From: GCA-2733415 sp049609325
GTDB taxonomy: Bacteria; Bacteroidota; Bacteroidia; Flavobacteriales; Flavobacteriaceae
Assembly: GCA_049609325.1 (NCBI GenBank)
Contig: JBMYYK010000001.1
Span: 62,001-126,000, forward strand
Reading direction: 5' to 3'
DNA: 64,000 nucleotides
Shown: one piece after another, positions 7,786 to 16,172 of the stretch
Layout: each line of letters opens with the position of its first letter
Numbering within the stretch: position 1 is the stretch's first letter
Program-made: the position numbers and the translations under genes
The notes under the pieces: model-generated
Databases searched by the model: none
Told to the model about the DNA's origin: nothing
The model's input: only the letters and a program-made list of their open reading frames with translations

Positions 7786-9843
7786 TTATTTTTCAATTCG
7801 TATTCTAACATCTACAGCTGTAATGTGCTCATTAGTGGCAATTAATGGATTGATATCCATTTCTATAATTTCAGGAACTAGTTCTACTAATGCAGAAAGT
7901 CTTTGTATGATATCTATAAATAGCTCTTCATGTATGCCTTGTTGTCCACGAGTTCCTTTAATCAGTTTGTACCCTTTTAAGGATTTTACCATTTGTGAAA
8001 TTTCTTTTTTTGATAACGGACTAAGCCCAGCAGAAACATCTTGCATAACTTCAATATATATTCCACCTAATCCACAAAGTATGGTATGGTTAAACCCTGG
8101 TTCTTTTTTTACACCAATAAATAATTCTAAACCAGAAAGCATGGGTTGAAGTAATACGCCAGTTGCTCCATCAATGTCCATAAGCTTATCAAAATTTGAA
8201 TACACATCTTGTAGAGTCGTCACGTTCAATATCACACCATTAGCATCAGACTTATGTAATGGCCCCACAACTTTCATAACTAACGGAAATGACATCTTAC
8301 TTACGGTATGTTCTAAGGTATTCCTATCAGACACTACTACCTCTTCTACTCTAGGTATCCCTGCTAAGTCTAACAATTCTATAGCTTTATCTGGTGACAA
8401 ATAGCCATTTGAAACTGAATCAATTAACTCACGAATACTTTTGGTGTTCAACTTAGGAAACTCATCAATGTTAATTAAAGGTGCAGGAGTATTATACACT
8501 TGAGCTAAAGCTTTACCTAATACCACCTCATCAGGGAAATTAATATGCCCTTTATCTAGAAATGTTTTTATTTCCTTACGAGCATTGATTACTGAAGGCA
8601 AAACCGGAAAAATTGGTTTTTTACACACTTCTAGTTTTACACTCAGCACATTATATACATTTTCAACATCAAATAAACCAGGGCTACCAAATACAACTAC
8701 CATGGCATCAATTGCTTCAAATTTATGTTCACAGTAATCAATAATAATCCCTAATTGCTCTGCAGTACCAGTAGCTAAAAAATCAATTGGATTACTCACC
8801 GAAGCTCCTGGATATAAAAATGATTGAAGTTTATCAGCATCCGTTCCGATAATTTCAGGGATTTGTAAACCGCCTTTAGACAGCGCATCAGACAACATTA
8901 CAGCAGAACCTCCAGCATGTGTAATTATAGCTATGTTTTTTCCTTCTAAAGCTTTATAATTAAATATAGAAGCTACACTTAATAACTCCTCTCTACTACT
9001 ACAATACACAATACCTGCTTTTTTAAATAGTGCACGTACGGTCATGTCTGAACTTGCAATAGCCCCTGTATGTGAGGTTGCTGCTCTACTACCCGCAGAG
9101 GTACTTCCTGCTTTAATGGCAGCTATTTTAACTCCTTTATGATGTAAGGATATGGCGTGTTTTAATAACTTTTGCGGATTCTTTATAGATTCTAAATACA
9201 ATAATTTTACTGGAGCATCTGTGTCAGAACTATAATTGGCATCCATGAATTCTAAGACTTCCTCTACTCCAATCTGTGCGCTATTACCCACAGAATACAC
9301 ATTAGCAAATTTTACTCCTAATGCCTCACCAGCTTCCATAATAAATACAGCAGTAGCACCAGAACTTGAGATTAAATCGCAACCTGTTGAATTGTATTTA
9401 GGAATAGGACTTGTAAAAACGCCTTTATAATTTTCATTTATGACACCAATGCAATTCGGACCAATCAAGCACCCATCAACACTATTTACAACCTCAACTA
9501 TTTGACGTTCAATTTCTGCACCTCGTTCACCTGCCTCAGCAAAACCAGCAGAAATAATAATAAATGCCTTAGTGCCCTTTTTATAAGTCAATTGTGTTAC
9601 AACCTCTAAACATAAATGTGCAGGTATAGCCAAAATAGCTAAATCAATTTCAGGTAAGGTATCTACAGAAGTGTTACATATAATTCCTTGCACGGTATGC
9701 TCTTTCAAGTTTACTACGTGAAGTTGACCTTTAAAATTGCCATCAATTATATTTTTAACAATTTTCCCTCCTGGCTTTTTAATATCATTTGAGCCTCCAA
9801 TTACGGCTATAGATTTTGGCGTTTGAAGCTGTACATTTATCAT
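7786..9843 (-). CDS. ADP-forming acetate/acyl-CoA ligase (fused alpha-beta)
   Basis: 685 residues from the ATG at 9843 (MINVQLQTPKSIAVIGG). The longer frame to 9909 crosses the predicted -10 element (9866-9873) and an operator, so it is rejected. Order of domains: CoA-binding Rossmann domain (about 5-130), two succinyl-CoA-ligase-like domains (about 145-460) with the presumed phosphohistidine segment SHTGAIASSD, then an ATP-grasp domain (about 475-685). The reaction is acyl-CoA + ADP + Pi to acid + CoA + ATP, a substrate-level ATP step used in fermentation. It is first gene of an operon with the PLP lyase and is preceded by an FNR-like box at the activator position. Confidence 0.85.
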   Translation of the reverse strand: MINVQLQTPKSIAVIGGSNDIKKPGGKIVKNIIDGNFKGQLHVVNLKEHTVQGIICNTSVDTLPEIDLAILAIPAHLCLEVVTQLTYKKGTKAFIIISAGFAEAGERGAEIERQIVEVVNSVDGCLIGPNCIGVINENYKGVFTSPIPKYNSTGCDLISSSGATAVFIMEAGEALGVKFANVYSVGNSAQIGVEEVLEFMDANYSSDTDAPVKLLYLESIKNPQKLLKHAISLHHKGVKIAAIKAGSTSAGSRAATSHTGAIASSDMTVRALFKKAGIVYCSSREELLSVASIFNYKALEGKNIAIITHAGGSAVMLSDALSKGGLQIPEIIGTDADKLQSFLYPGASVSNPIDFLATGTAEQLGIIIDYCEHKFEAIDAMVVVFGSPGLFDVENVYNVLSVKLEVCKKPIFPVLPSVINARKEIKTFLDKGHINFPDEVVLGKALAQVYNTPAPLINIDEFPKLNTKSIRELIDSVSNGYLSPDKAIELLDLAGIPRVEEVVVSDRNTLEHTVSKMSFPLVMKVVGPLHKSDANGVILNVTTLQDVYSNFDKLMDIDGATGVLLQPMLSGLELFIGVKKEPGFNHTILCGLGGIYIEVMQDVSAGLSPLSKKEISQMVKSLKGYKLIKGTRGQQGIHEELFIDIIQRLSALVELVPEIIEMDINPLIATNEHITAVDVRIRIEK

Positions 9844-9865
9844 TTGTTGTGTTTTGAAACCATCA

Positions 9866-9909
9866 CAAAAATACAGTAGCCTGAGTGTCTTTTTTATGAT
9901 ATAAATCAT
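9866..9909 (-). promoter_or_regulatory. acd-mgl promoter with FNR-like box A
   Basis: Minus-strand -10 element TATTTTTG at 9866-9873 (perfect TAnnTTTG). The palindrome ATGATATAAATCAT occupies 9896-9909, centred at 9902.5, which is 36.5 bp from the last base of the -10 element. With the start of transcription about 7 bp further on, this is a class II activator position near -43. The identical 14-mer recurs at 12513-12526. Confidence 0.75.
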
Positions 9910-9925
9910 CTAAACGCCCCTGTTT

Positions 9926-9971
9926 ATATGATTTAAATCATATTTATATCTCTTGATAATACGGTACTTTG
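9926..9971 (+). promoter_or_regulatory. nadA promoter with FNR-like box B
   Basis: A perfect 18-bp palindrome, ATATGATTTAAATCATAT, spans 9926-9943 with core ATGATTTAAATCAT centred at 9934.5. The plus-strand -10-like element GTACTTTG ends at 9971, again 36.5 bp from the box centre. Boxes A and B are 32 bp apart, about three helical turns, in the divergent region between acd and nadA, so each promoter has its own proximal box. Confidence 0.7.
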
Positions 9972-9984
9972 CATCAACTTGTAA

Positions 9985-10920
9985 ATGAAAAAAATCATGA
10001 CATTAAAAGATAAAATTTTACATTTAAAACAAGCCAAAAATGCGGTCATCTTAGCGCACTATTACCAAACTCCAGACATACAAGATTTAGCTGATTATGT
10101 AGGTGATAGCTTAGGATTGTCACAAAAAGCTGCAGAAACTGATGCCGATATAATTGTCTTTGCTGGTGTACATTTTATGGCTGAAACTGCCAAAATTTTA
10201 AATCCTAATAAAACTGTTGTATTACCAGATTTAAATGCTGGGTGTTCATTGGCAGAATCTTGCCCTCCAAAAGCATTTGAAAGATTCGTGAAAGCACACC
10301 CCAATCATACCGTAATCACTTATGTTAATTGTAGTGCAGAAATAAAGGCTTTATCAGATATTGTTTGCACCTCATCAAATGCTTTAAAAATTGTTAATAG
10401 CATACCTAAAGACACCCCTATCATTTTTGCTCCCGATAAAAATTTAGGGAAATATATCAATTCAAAAACAGGTCGTGATATGTTACTTTGGGATGGGAGC
10501 TGTGTGGTGCATGAAGCATTTTCATTCAATAAGCTCATGCAGTTACATCAAGACCATCCAGACTATGTCATAATTGCTCATCCTGAATCTGAAGAACATA
10601 TTCTTAAAACTGCAACTTATATTGGCTCTACAGCAGGAATGATTGCCTATGTAAAGCAACATGCTGATAACAAATTTATTGTAGCTACTGAAGCTGGTAT
10701 TTTACACAAAATGCAGCAAGAAGTTCCAAATACAGAGCTCATACCAGCTCCTGCAAAAGAAGATAATACCTGTGCTTGTAGTGAATGTGCTTATATGAAA
10801 GTTAATACCATGCAAAAACTGTATGAGTGTTTATTGAATGAGAGTCCGCAAATAAACGTGCCAGAATCTATCAGAACAAAAGCGTTAATTCCGATTGAAC
10901 GTATGTTACAGATGTCTTAA
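9985..10920 (+). CDS. nadA: Quinolinate synthase NadA
   Basis: 311 residues from 9985; the second ATG at 9997 (MTLKDKIL, 307 residues) may be the true start because transcription probably begins near 9978. NadA condenses iminoaspartate with dihydroxyacetone phosphate to quinolinate using an O2-sensitive [4Fe-4S] cluster. Likely ligands (numbered from 9985) are Cys87 (NAGCSLAESC), Cys173 (DGSCVVHE) and one of Cys263/265/268 (CACSECAYMK). Motifs AHYYQTPDIQDLADYVGDS and ATEAGILHKM are standard. It is followed after 5 bp by nadB, as expected for a de novo NAD operon. Control by an FNR-like box is unusual for this pathway. Confidence 0.95.
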   Translation: MKKIMTLKDKILHLKQAKNAVILAHYYQTPDIQDLADYVGDSLGLSQKAAETDADIIVFAGVHFMAETAKILNPNKTVVLPDLNAGCSLAESCPPKAFERFVKAHPNHTVITYVNCSAEIKALSDIVCTSSNALKIVNSIPKDTPIIFAPDKNLGKYINSKTGRDMLLWDGSCVVHEAFSFNKLMQLHQDHPDYVIIAHPESEEHILKTATYIGSTAGMIAYVKQHADNKFIVATEAGILHKMQQEVPNTELIPAPAKEDNTCACSECAYMKVNTMQKLYECLLNESPQINVPESIRTKALIPIERMLQMS

Positions 10921-10925
10921 CCACT

Positions 10926-12479
10926 ATGATAACAACAAATTATCTTGTCATTGGATCTGGTGTTGCTGGCTTAACCTTTGCCGTAAAAATGGCTGAGCGT
11001 TTTCCTGACCGCACCGTGACCATAATTACAAAAAGTAATGAAGATGAATCAAATACAAAATATGCCCAAGGCGGTGTTGCAGTTGTATTAGATCATGAAG
11101 AAGATTCATTTCAAAACCACATTAAAGATACTTTAATTGCTGGAGATGGTCTGTGTGATAAATCTGTTGTTACTATGGTTATTAAAAACGGCCCACAACG
11201 CTTTAAAGAACTCATACATTGGGGAACAAATTTTGATATCAATTCTGATGGAAATTTTGATCTTGGTATGGAGGGCGGACATTCAGAATATCGTGTGGCA
11301 CACCATAAAGATATTACTGGGTACGAAATAGAACGCGCTTTACTTCAACGAGTGCATCAGCTTAACAATATCACATTACTTGATCACCATTTCGCAATCG
11401 ATTTAATTACTGAACATCACCTAAGCACAACCAATTATTCAAAATTAACTTGCTATGGTGCTTATGTATTGAATGAACACAATAATACCGTCATAACCAT
11501 TAAAACGGAACATACATTATTAGCCACAGGCGGCATTGGTCAACTATACGGACACACCACCAACCCTACTATCGCTACAGGTGATGGCATAGCTATGGCC
11601 TACCGTGCTAAAGCCCAAATTACAGATATGGAATTTGTGCAGTTCCATCCTACAGTGTTATACACACCTGAAGGAGGATCATCATTTTTAATTTCAGAAG
11701 CTGTTAGAGGGTTTGGGGCCTATTTAAGAGATAAAAATGGTAATAGGTTTATGAAAAAATACGATGCAAGAGCTGAATTAGCATCACGAGACATTGTATC
11801 ACAAAGTATCGATATTGAACTGAAACAATCAAAAGACACCAACGTATATTTGGATTGTACTCATCTTGACATCACTAAATTCATAGCACATTTTCCTAAT
11901 ATTTATAACAAATGTTTGAGCTTGAACATCAATATCGCAACAGATTGGATTCCGGTTGTTCCTGCTTCACACTATTTATGTGGTGGTATAGTTGTAAATG
12001 GTGATGGGCAAACATCAATACACAATTTATATGCTTGTGGAGAATGCTCAAGAACTGGTTTGCACGGCGCAAATAGATTGGCTTCAAACTCACTATTAGA
12101 AGCTTTAGTTTATGCCAATAATATTTTCACAAAATTATGTAATACTGAGCTTCATACTGAAACTATTACTGTTCCTGAATGGAAATATACGTCTACTTCA
12201 AAACGGGATATCAATACAACTATAAATTCACATACACGAACCTTGCAATTACTCATGAGAACACACGCAGGTATTACGCGTAACTACTCACAATTAGATG
12301 ATGCACTGCTACAATTAGAAAATATTTATCTTGATGTAGAATATTTTTACAATACCCAACCCTTAACTACGCAACTGTGTGAATTGCGAAATATGATAAA
12401 TGGTGCTTATTTAATCATTAAGCAATCTATTGCACGAAAAACAAATAAAGGCGGGTATTATAATACTGATATTATATAA
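10926..12479 (+). CDS. nadB: L-aspartate oxidase NadB
   Basis: 517 residues. The N-terminal FAD-binding motif VIGSGVAGLTFA and the second FAD/substrate block (GGIVVNGDGQTSIHNLYACGECSRTGLHGANRLASNSLLEALVYA region) match NadB, a succinate dehydrogenase-like flavoprotein oxidising aspartate to iminoaspartate with O2 or fumarate as acceptor. The HPTVLYTPEGGSSFLISEAVRG segment carries the conserved active-site region. Cotranscribed with nadA. The ability of NadB to use fumarate fits expression under low oxygen. Confidence 0.95.
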   Translation: MITTNYLVIGSGVAGLTFAVKMAERFPDRTVTIITKSNEDESNTKYAQGGVAVVLDHEEDSFQNHIKDTLIAGDGLCDKSVVTMVIKNGPQRFKELIHWGTNFDINSDGNFDLGMEGGHSEYRVAHHKDITGYEIERALLQRVHQLNNITLLDHHFAIDLITEHHLSTTNYSKLTCYGAYVLNEHNNTVITIKTEHTLLATGGIGQLYGHTTNPTIATGDGIAMAYRAKAQITDMEFVQFHPTVLYTPEGGSSFLISEAVRGFGAYLRDKNGNRFMKKYDARAELASRDIVSQSIDIELKQSKDTNVYLDCTHLDITKFIAHFPNIYNKCLSLNINIATDWIPVVPASHYLCGGIVVNGDGQTSIHNLYACGECSRTGLHGANRLASNSLLEALVYANNIFTKLCNTELHTETITVPEWKYTSTSKRDINTTINSHTRTLQLLMRTHAGITRNYSQLDDALLQLENIYLDVEYFYNTQPLTTQLCELRNMINGAYLIIKQSIARKTNKGGYYNTDII

Positions 12480-12512
12480 ATCTTTAAGTTGCTCTACATG
12501 CATAATATTTAT

Positions 12513-12556
12513 ATGATATAAATCATCATTTTATAATCCTAAGTGATTGATATTTG
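12513..12556 (+). promoter_or_regulatory. Promoter with FNR-like box C
   Basis: The palindrome ATGATATAAATCAT at 12513-12526 (centre 12519.5) is identical to box A. A -10-like element GATATTTG (12549-12556) ends 36.5 bp downstream of its centre. The gene it would drive starts at 12624, leaving a leader of roughly 60 nt. Confidence 0.7.
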
Positions 12557-12623
12557 TGGGTATATAACTAATAAACAGTGTTAACTGTTTAATCTAATCA
12601 ACTTTAATAATACCAAAAAACAA

Positions 12624-14423
12624 ATGAAAAATCACTCATTTCACATTCCAGTAATGGGTATTGGATTTACTATTGACACACCTCTAAAAATTTCGAAATA
12701 CGGAATGGATTCGGTTATCTCATTAGTAGACGATATGCTCATGGAAAAGCTACGAAAAATGTATTGCGGTAAATATGAAATTCCGTATCAAGAAATCACT
12801 GAAAAAATTGTAGACTTCAGAGCTAAAAGAATCACGTCTTATTTAAATATGATTCATGGGTTAGCTGAGCAAAAATTTGAGGAGTTTAAAGCAACTACAC
12901 TTGAAAACACTCATGGTATCAAACAATATCTAAATATGCTCCCTAATAGTTCTAATTTAAAAAAAGAGTTTTTACATAAATCAAAATCTTTTTTAAATAA
13001 AAACGATTTAAATAATTGGTTCAAAACCAATTTATCCATGGGAAGTATTGATGTAAATATCATGACTAAACTAGATAAAGAAAACTTTCAAAACAAGAAA
13101 CAACTTCCTACTGAATTTAATGACGCTCATGCGGCATTAAGAGGTTATGCAAATAGCCAATTAGCTTCTTCTATTGTATTATCTGCAGGTATGAATCCTC
13201 GTTTATACACCTATATGGAGCAATTTAAAGACTTTTATCCAGACGCAAATGGGTACATCAAAAAGAAAATCATTTTAAAAGTTAGTGATTACAGATCTGC
13301 TTTAATACAAGGTAAATTTCTTGCAAAAAAAGGCTTGTGGGTTTCTGAATATAGAATTGAATCTGGTCTAAATTGTGGCGGACATGCTTTTGCAACAGAT
13401 GGTTATCTTCTTGGCCCTGTATTAGAAGAATTTAAAACCAATCGTACTGAACTTAATATTACAGTTCAAAATTTATTAACTCAAGCGTTAAAAAATAAAA
13501 ACAAACTACTACCAAAAAACAATTTGACATTTGACATTACTGCACAAGGTGGTGTAGGTACTGCGGAAGAACATCAATTTTTATTAAACCATTATAAAAT
13601 AGATTCTGTTGGCTGGGGATCTCCTTTTTTACTTGTTCCAGAAGCTACAACGGTTGATGATAATACTTTAGAAAAATTAATAGCAGCAAAGGAAGAAGAT
13701 ATTTATTTAAGTGATATTTCGCCATTAGGAGTACCATTTAACAATTTAAAGGGTAATACTAAAGACCTAGAGAAAGAGTTAAACATACAAAAAGGACGAC
13801 CAGGAAGCTCCTGTCCTAGAAAACTAGTGTTATTAAATAAAGAATTTAAAAATACGGGATTGTGCACAGCCTCAAGAGAATATCAATATTTAAAACTTAA
13901 AGAATTAGATGCAAAAGAATTAGATACTAAATCGCATCAAATTGAATATGATAAAATTACCGAAAAGTCATGTACATGTGTCGGCTTAGGTACAACCGCC
14001 TTAATAAAACATAATATTGATACTAAATCTGAAGGTCGAGGTGTTTCGGCTTGCCCTGGTCCAAATTTGGCATATTTTTCTAAAAAAATGAGTTTACAAG
14101 ATATGACCAATCACATTTATGGTAAATCAAATGTTATTAGTCATACTGATAGACCACATATGTTTATTAAAGAGTTAAGTATTTATATTGATTATTTGAA
14201 ACAACAAATTGAAAGCACAAAACAAGCTATCACTGTTAAACAGGAAAAATACTTTCATAAATTCATCAAAAACTTAAATACTGGTATTACATATTACCAC
14301 AATCTATTTAATAACCAGTTATCAGACTTTAAAACTTCAAAAGAAAAGCTAATAGCAGATTTGAAACTTTATCAACATAGTTTACAGCAATTGGAAACTG
14401 TATTAATACGATATAATAACTAA
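12624..14423 (+). CDS. Uncharacterised protein, nitronate monooxygenase-like TIM barrel with C-terminal cysteine cluster
   Basis: 599 residues, no signal peptide or membrane helix. I do not recognise a named function. Residues about 180-345 resemble the FMN-binding TIM barrel of the nitronate monooxygenase / glutamate synthase type: ESGLNCGGHAF (247-256), FDITAQGGVGTAEEH (303-317) and GWGSPFLLVPEA (330-341). The C-terminal third holds Cys397, Cys414, a CxC pair at 450/452 and Cys477 (SACPGPN), plausible ligands for an Fe-S cluster; Cys48 and Cys251 are further upstream. The last 80 residues look coiled-coil. It stands alone between nadB and a strong terminator and has its own FNR-like promoter, which suggests a role in low-oxygen or NO metabolism. 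A flavin plus Fe-S oxidoreductase is an inference only. Confidence 0.6.
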   Translation: MKNHSFHIPVMGIGFTIDTPLKISKYGMDSVISLVDDMLMEKLRKMYCGKYEIPYQEITEKIVDFRAKRITSYLNMIHGLAEQKFEEFKATTLENTHGIKQYLNMLPNSSNLKKEFLHKSKSFLNKNDLNNWFKTNLSMGSIDVNIMTKLDKENFQNKKQLPTEFNDAHAALRGYANSQLASSIVLSAGMNPRLYTYMEQFKDFYPDANGYIKKKIILKVSDYRSALIQGKFLAKKGLWVSEYRIESGLNCGGHAFATDGYLLGPVLEEFKTNRTELNITVQNLLTQALKNKNKLLPKNNLTFDITAQGGVGTAEEHQFLLNHYKIDSVGWGSPFLLVPEATTVDDNTLEKLIAAKEEDIYLSDISPLGVPFNNLKGNTKDLEKELNIQKGRPGSSCPRKLVLLNKEFKNTGLCTASREYQYLKLKELDAKELDTKSHQIEYDKITEKSCTCVGLGTTALIKHNIDTKSEGRGVSACPGPNLAYFSKKMSLQDMTNHIYGKSNVISHTDRPHMFIKELSIYIDYLKQQIESTKQAITVKQEKYFHKFIKNLNTGITYYHNLFNNQLSDFKTSKEKLIADLKLYQHSLQQLETVLIRYNN

Positions 14424-14440
14424 TAAGTAACCAAAAAAAA

Positions 14441-14458
14441 GCTCATCTTAAGATGAGC
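14441..14458. terminator. Bidirectional intrinsic terminator
   Basis: Perfect hairpin GCTCATCTTAAGATGAGC flanked by an A-run on the left and a T-run on the right, so it can end transcription of the gene to its left (plus strand) and of the SCO gene (minus strand, stop at 14477). Confidence 0.85.
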
Positions 14459-14476
14459 TTTTTTAAATAAACCAAA

Positions 14477-15181
14477 CTATTTAGACACTTCAATAATTTT
14501 AGCAACCGTTTCTGCATTATCTACTCCCAAACCTTCTTGTTGATGCATCAACTCTCCTTCTGAGTTAAATACACTAATGATGTTGGAATGAGAAAAATCT
14601 ATTGGTGATATTTCTTTATATTTTACTGCTAAAACATTAGCAAATCCCCTTACACTGTTTGGGTTACCTTGTAAAAACGTCCACTGCTCACCATCCATTT
14701 TATTTTCAATAGCAAAACGTTTTAAACGCTCTGGGGTATCAGTTTCTGGGTCTATACTTACCAATACAAACTGTACATTATTTAAATTCTCTTTAGGTAG
14801 TTGTCGCTCAATATTTCTCATATCTGCTACCAACCTCGGACATGCAGCTTTACATGAAGTATAAATCATTACCATAACTAATGTTTTCCCTTTCAATTCC
14901 TTTAACTGAATAACTTTGCCTTCTTCAGTATGCCAAGTGCTTGTTAAGTTAAAAATTGAGGTTTCAGAAATCTCTTCTATACTCTTTGCTGAAGGTAAAC
15001 TGATTGGCTTTAAATCCATTTTACATACTGAACAACTACCTGCATGATCAAAAGTTTGCTCCCCTTCACATTTCATTGGGCACTGATATGTTACATCAGC
15101 ATCTGTTTTTGAACCTGTTTGGCAAGCGGTTACTATTGTAAGCACAAATACCACATTCAACAATATTTTATAAATTCTCAT
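14477..15181 (-). CDS. SCO1/SenC-family copper chaperone lipoprotein with N-terminal heavy-metal-binding domain
   Basis: 234 residues. Lipobox TIVTAC with lipidated Cys20; a heavy-metal-binding motif at 34-54 (Cys34, Cys38, Cys50, Cys53: CPMKC...CSVCKMDL); then a thioredoxin-fold SCO domain with the copper-binding CxxxC at Cys110/Cys114 (TSCKAACPRL) and His198. SCO proteins deliver copper to CuA-type oxidases and sometimes other cuproenzymes in the periplasm. It lies 18 bp downstream of a NirV-like SUMF1 gene and probably shares its FNR-like promoter, which hints at service to a copper denitrification enzyme, though no nirK or nosZ is in the window. Confidence 0.85.
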   Translation of the reverse strand: MRIYKILLNVVFVLTIVTACQTGSKTDADVTYQCPMKCEGEQTFDHAGSCSVCKMDLKPISLPSAKSIEEISETSIFNLTSTWHTEEGKVIQLKELKGKTLVMVMIYTSCKAACPRLVADMRNIERQLPKENLNNVQFVLVSIDPETDTPERLKRFAIENKMDGEQWTFLQGNPNSVRGFANVLAVKYKEISPIDFSHSNIISVFNSEGELMHQQEGLGVDNAETVAKIIEVSK

Positions 15182-15199
15182 ATATTCTGTTTTAATTTA

Positions 15200-15964
15200 T
15201 CATTTAACACATCTAAATCCTAAGTTTTGCATGGTGTATTTTGCTTTTACACTTCCTCTAATTGCATATCGCATAAAAGCAGCGTAATTCATCAAATCTG
15301 TAGCTCCTACAGCACCACTACCACAAAATAAATTACTATCGTTATCAACATCTTTACGGGATTCTCCAGAGACTAACACCGAGTTAAAATCTGATGTCCA
15401 TTCCCAAACTAAGCCGTGTAAATCATACACGTCCCAATAGTTTTTAAATGTAGAACCTATTTCATTATTAAATGTTTTGGGTTGTTCATACCACGATAAA
15501 ATATACTCATTATACGTTGCTATAGTTCGAGCATCAGCTTGTGTTTCATTAGCCATGGCTACATATTCCCATTCATCTATGGTTGGTAAGCGTTTACCTT
15601 GACATTTACAATAATCATTTGCAGCAAACCAAGACACATTAGTTACTGGGGCATTTAACGACTGTTCTTTACCAATTTGAGTGTCAGACATCCATTTTAT
15701 CAAATAAGATTCATCAGCAAATAAGCGAATAACCTTTGAGCGTTGCCACTTTGGATTAGTTTTTACAAACTTTAAATACTCTCTATTTGTAACAGGATAC
15801 ACGTCCATTTGAAAGTCTTCAATGGTTACCTGTAAAGAATCCCTTCCGTATAATGGAATATAGCTTCCGCCTTTGATAGGTGCCATTATAGATTGCGCAA
15901 TAGTATGACTACAGTTTAAAAACAGCACCGAACAAAGCAAATATCTTAATAAAGTAGACGTCAT
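15200..15964 (-). CDS. SUMF1/formylglycine-generating-enzyme-fold protein, NirV-like
   Basis: 254 residues with a signal peptide (about 1-23) and an FGE-sulfatase domain: MDVYPVTNREYLKF, PVTNVSWFAANDYCKCQGKRLPT, VWEWTSDF, and a closing block with FCGSGAVGA, AAFMRYAIR and NLGFRCVK. That last block resembles NirV, the SUMF1-type protein often found beside copper nitrite reductase genes; the resemblance is from memory. Enzymatic function of NirV is not settled. First gene of a pair with the SCO chaperone and preceded by FNR-like box D. Other periplasmic SUMF1 proteins cannot be excluded. Confidence 0.75.
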   Translation of the reverse strand: MTSTLLRYLLCSVLFLNCSHTIAQSIMAPIKGGSYIPLYGRDSLQVTIEDFQMDVYPVTNREYLKFVKTNPKWQRSKVIRLFADESYLIKWMSDTQIGKEQSLNAPVTNVSWFAANDYCKCQGKRLPTIDEWEYVAMANETQADARTIATYNEYILSWYEQPKTFNNEIGSTFKNYWDVYDLHGLVWEWTSDFNSVLVSGESRKDVDNDSNLFCGSGAVGATDLMNYAAFMRYAIRGSVKAKYTMQNLGFRCVK

Positions 15965-15985
15965 AACATAATTGTATTACTATGA

Positions 15986-16029
15986 TAAAGGTACTATAAT
16001 TTACCTCTTAATATTATGATAAATATCAT
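15986..16029 (-). promoter_or_regulatory. SUMF1-SCO promoter with FNR-like box D
   Basis: Palindrome ATGATAAATATCAT at 16016-16029 (centre 16022.5). The minus-strand -10-like element TACCTTTA (15986-15993) differs from TAnnTTTG only in its last base, which lies 36.5 bp from the box centre. The gene starts at 15964. Confidence 0.68.
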
Positions 16030-16119
16030 ACCTATATACTAAAGGATATTGGTTACAATTATACAATTGCAATACCTCAAAACGCTATCAGTTATGAGCA
16101 AATGTTATGAATTAAAAAA

Positions 16120-16143
16120 GCTAACACATTATAATGCGTTAGC
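16120..16143. terminator. Intrinsic terminator
   Basis: Hairpin with arms GCTAAC(A)CATT and AATG(C)GTTAGC (one mismatch) between A- and T-runs. It ends the phosphoethanolamine transferase transcript on the minus strand (stop at 16173). The stretch from 16030 to 16119 shows no gene. Confidence 0.75.
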
Positions 16144-16172
16144 TTTTTTAATTAGTGAAGTAATACAGTCAT

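Noticed and set aside
9844..9909. Extended N-terminus of the acyl-CoA synthetase
   Set aside because: Would cover the predicted -10 element and box A, and the sequence MIYIIKKTLRLLYFCDGF is unlike the family.
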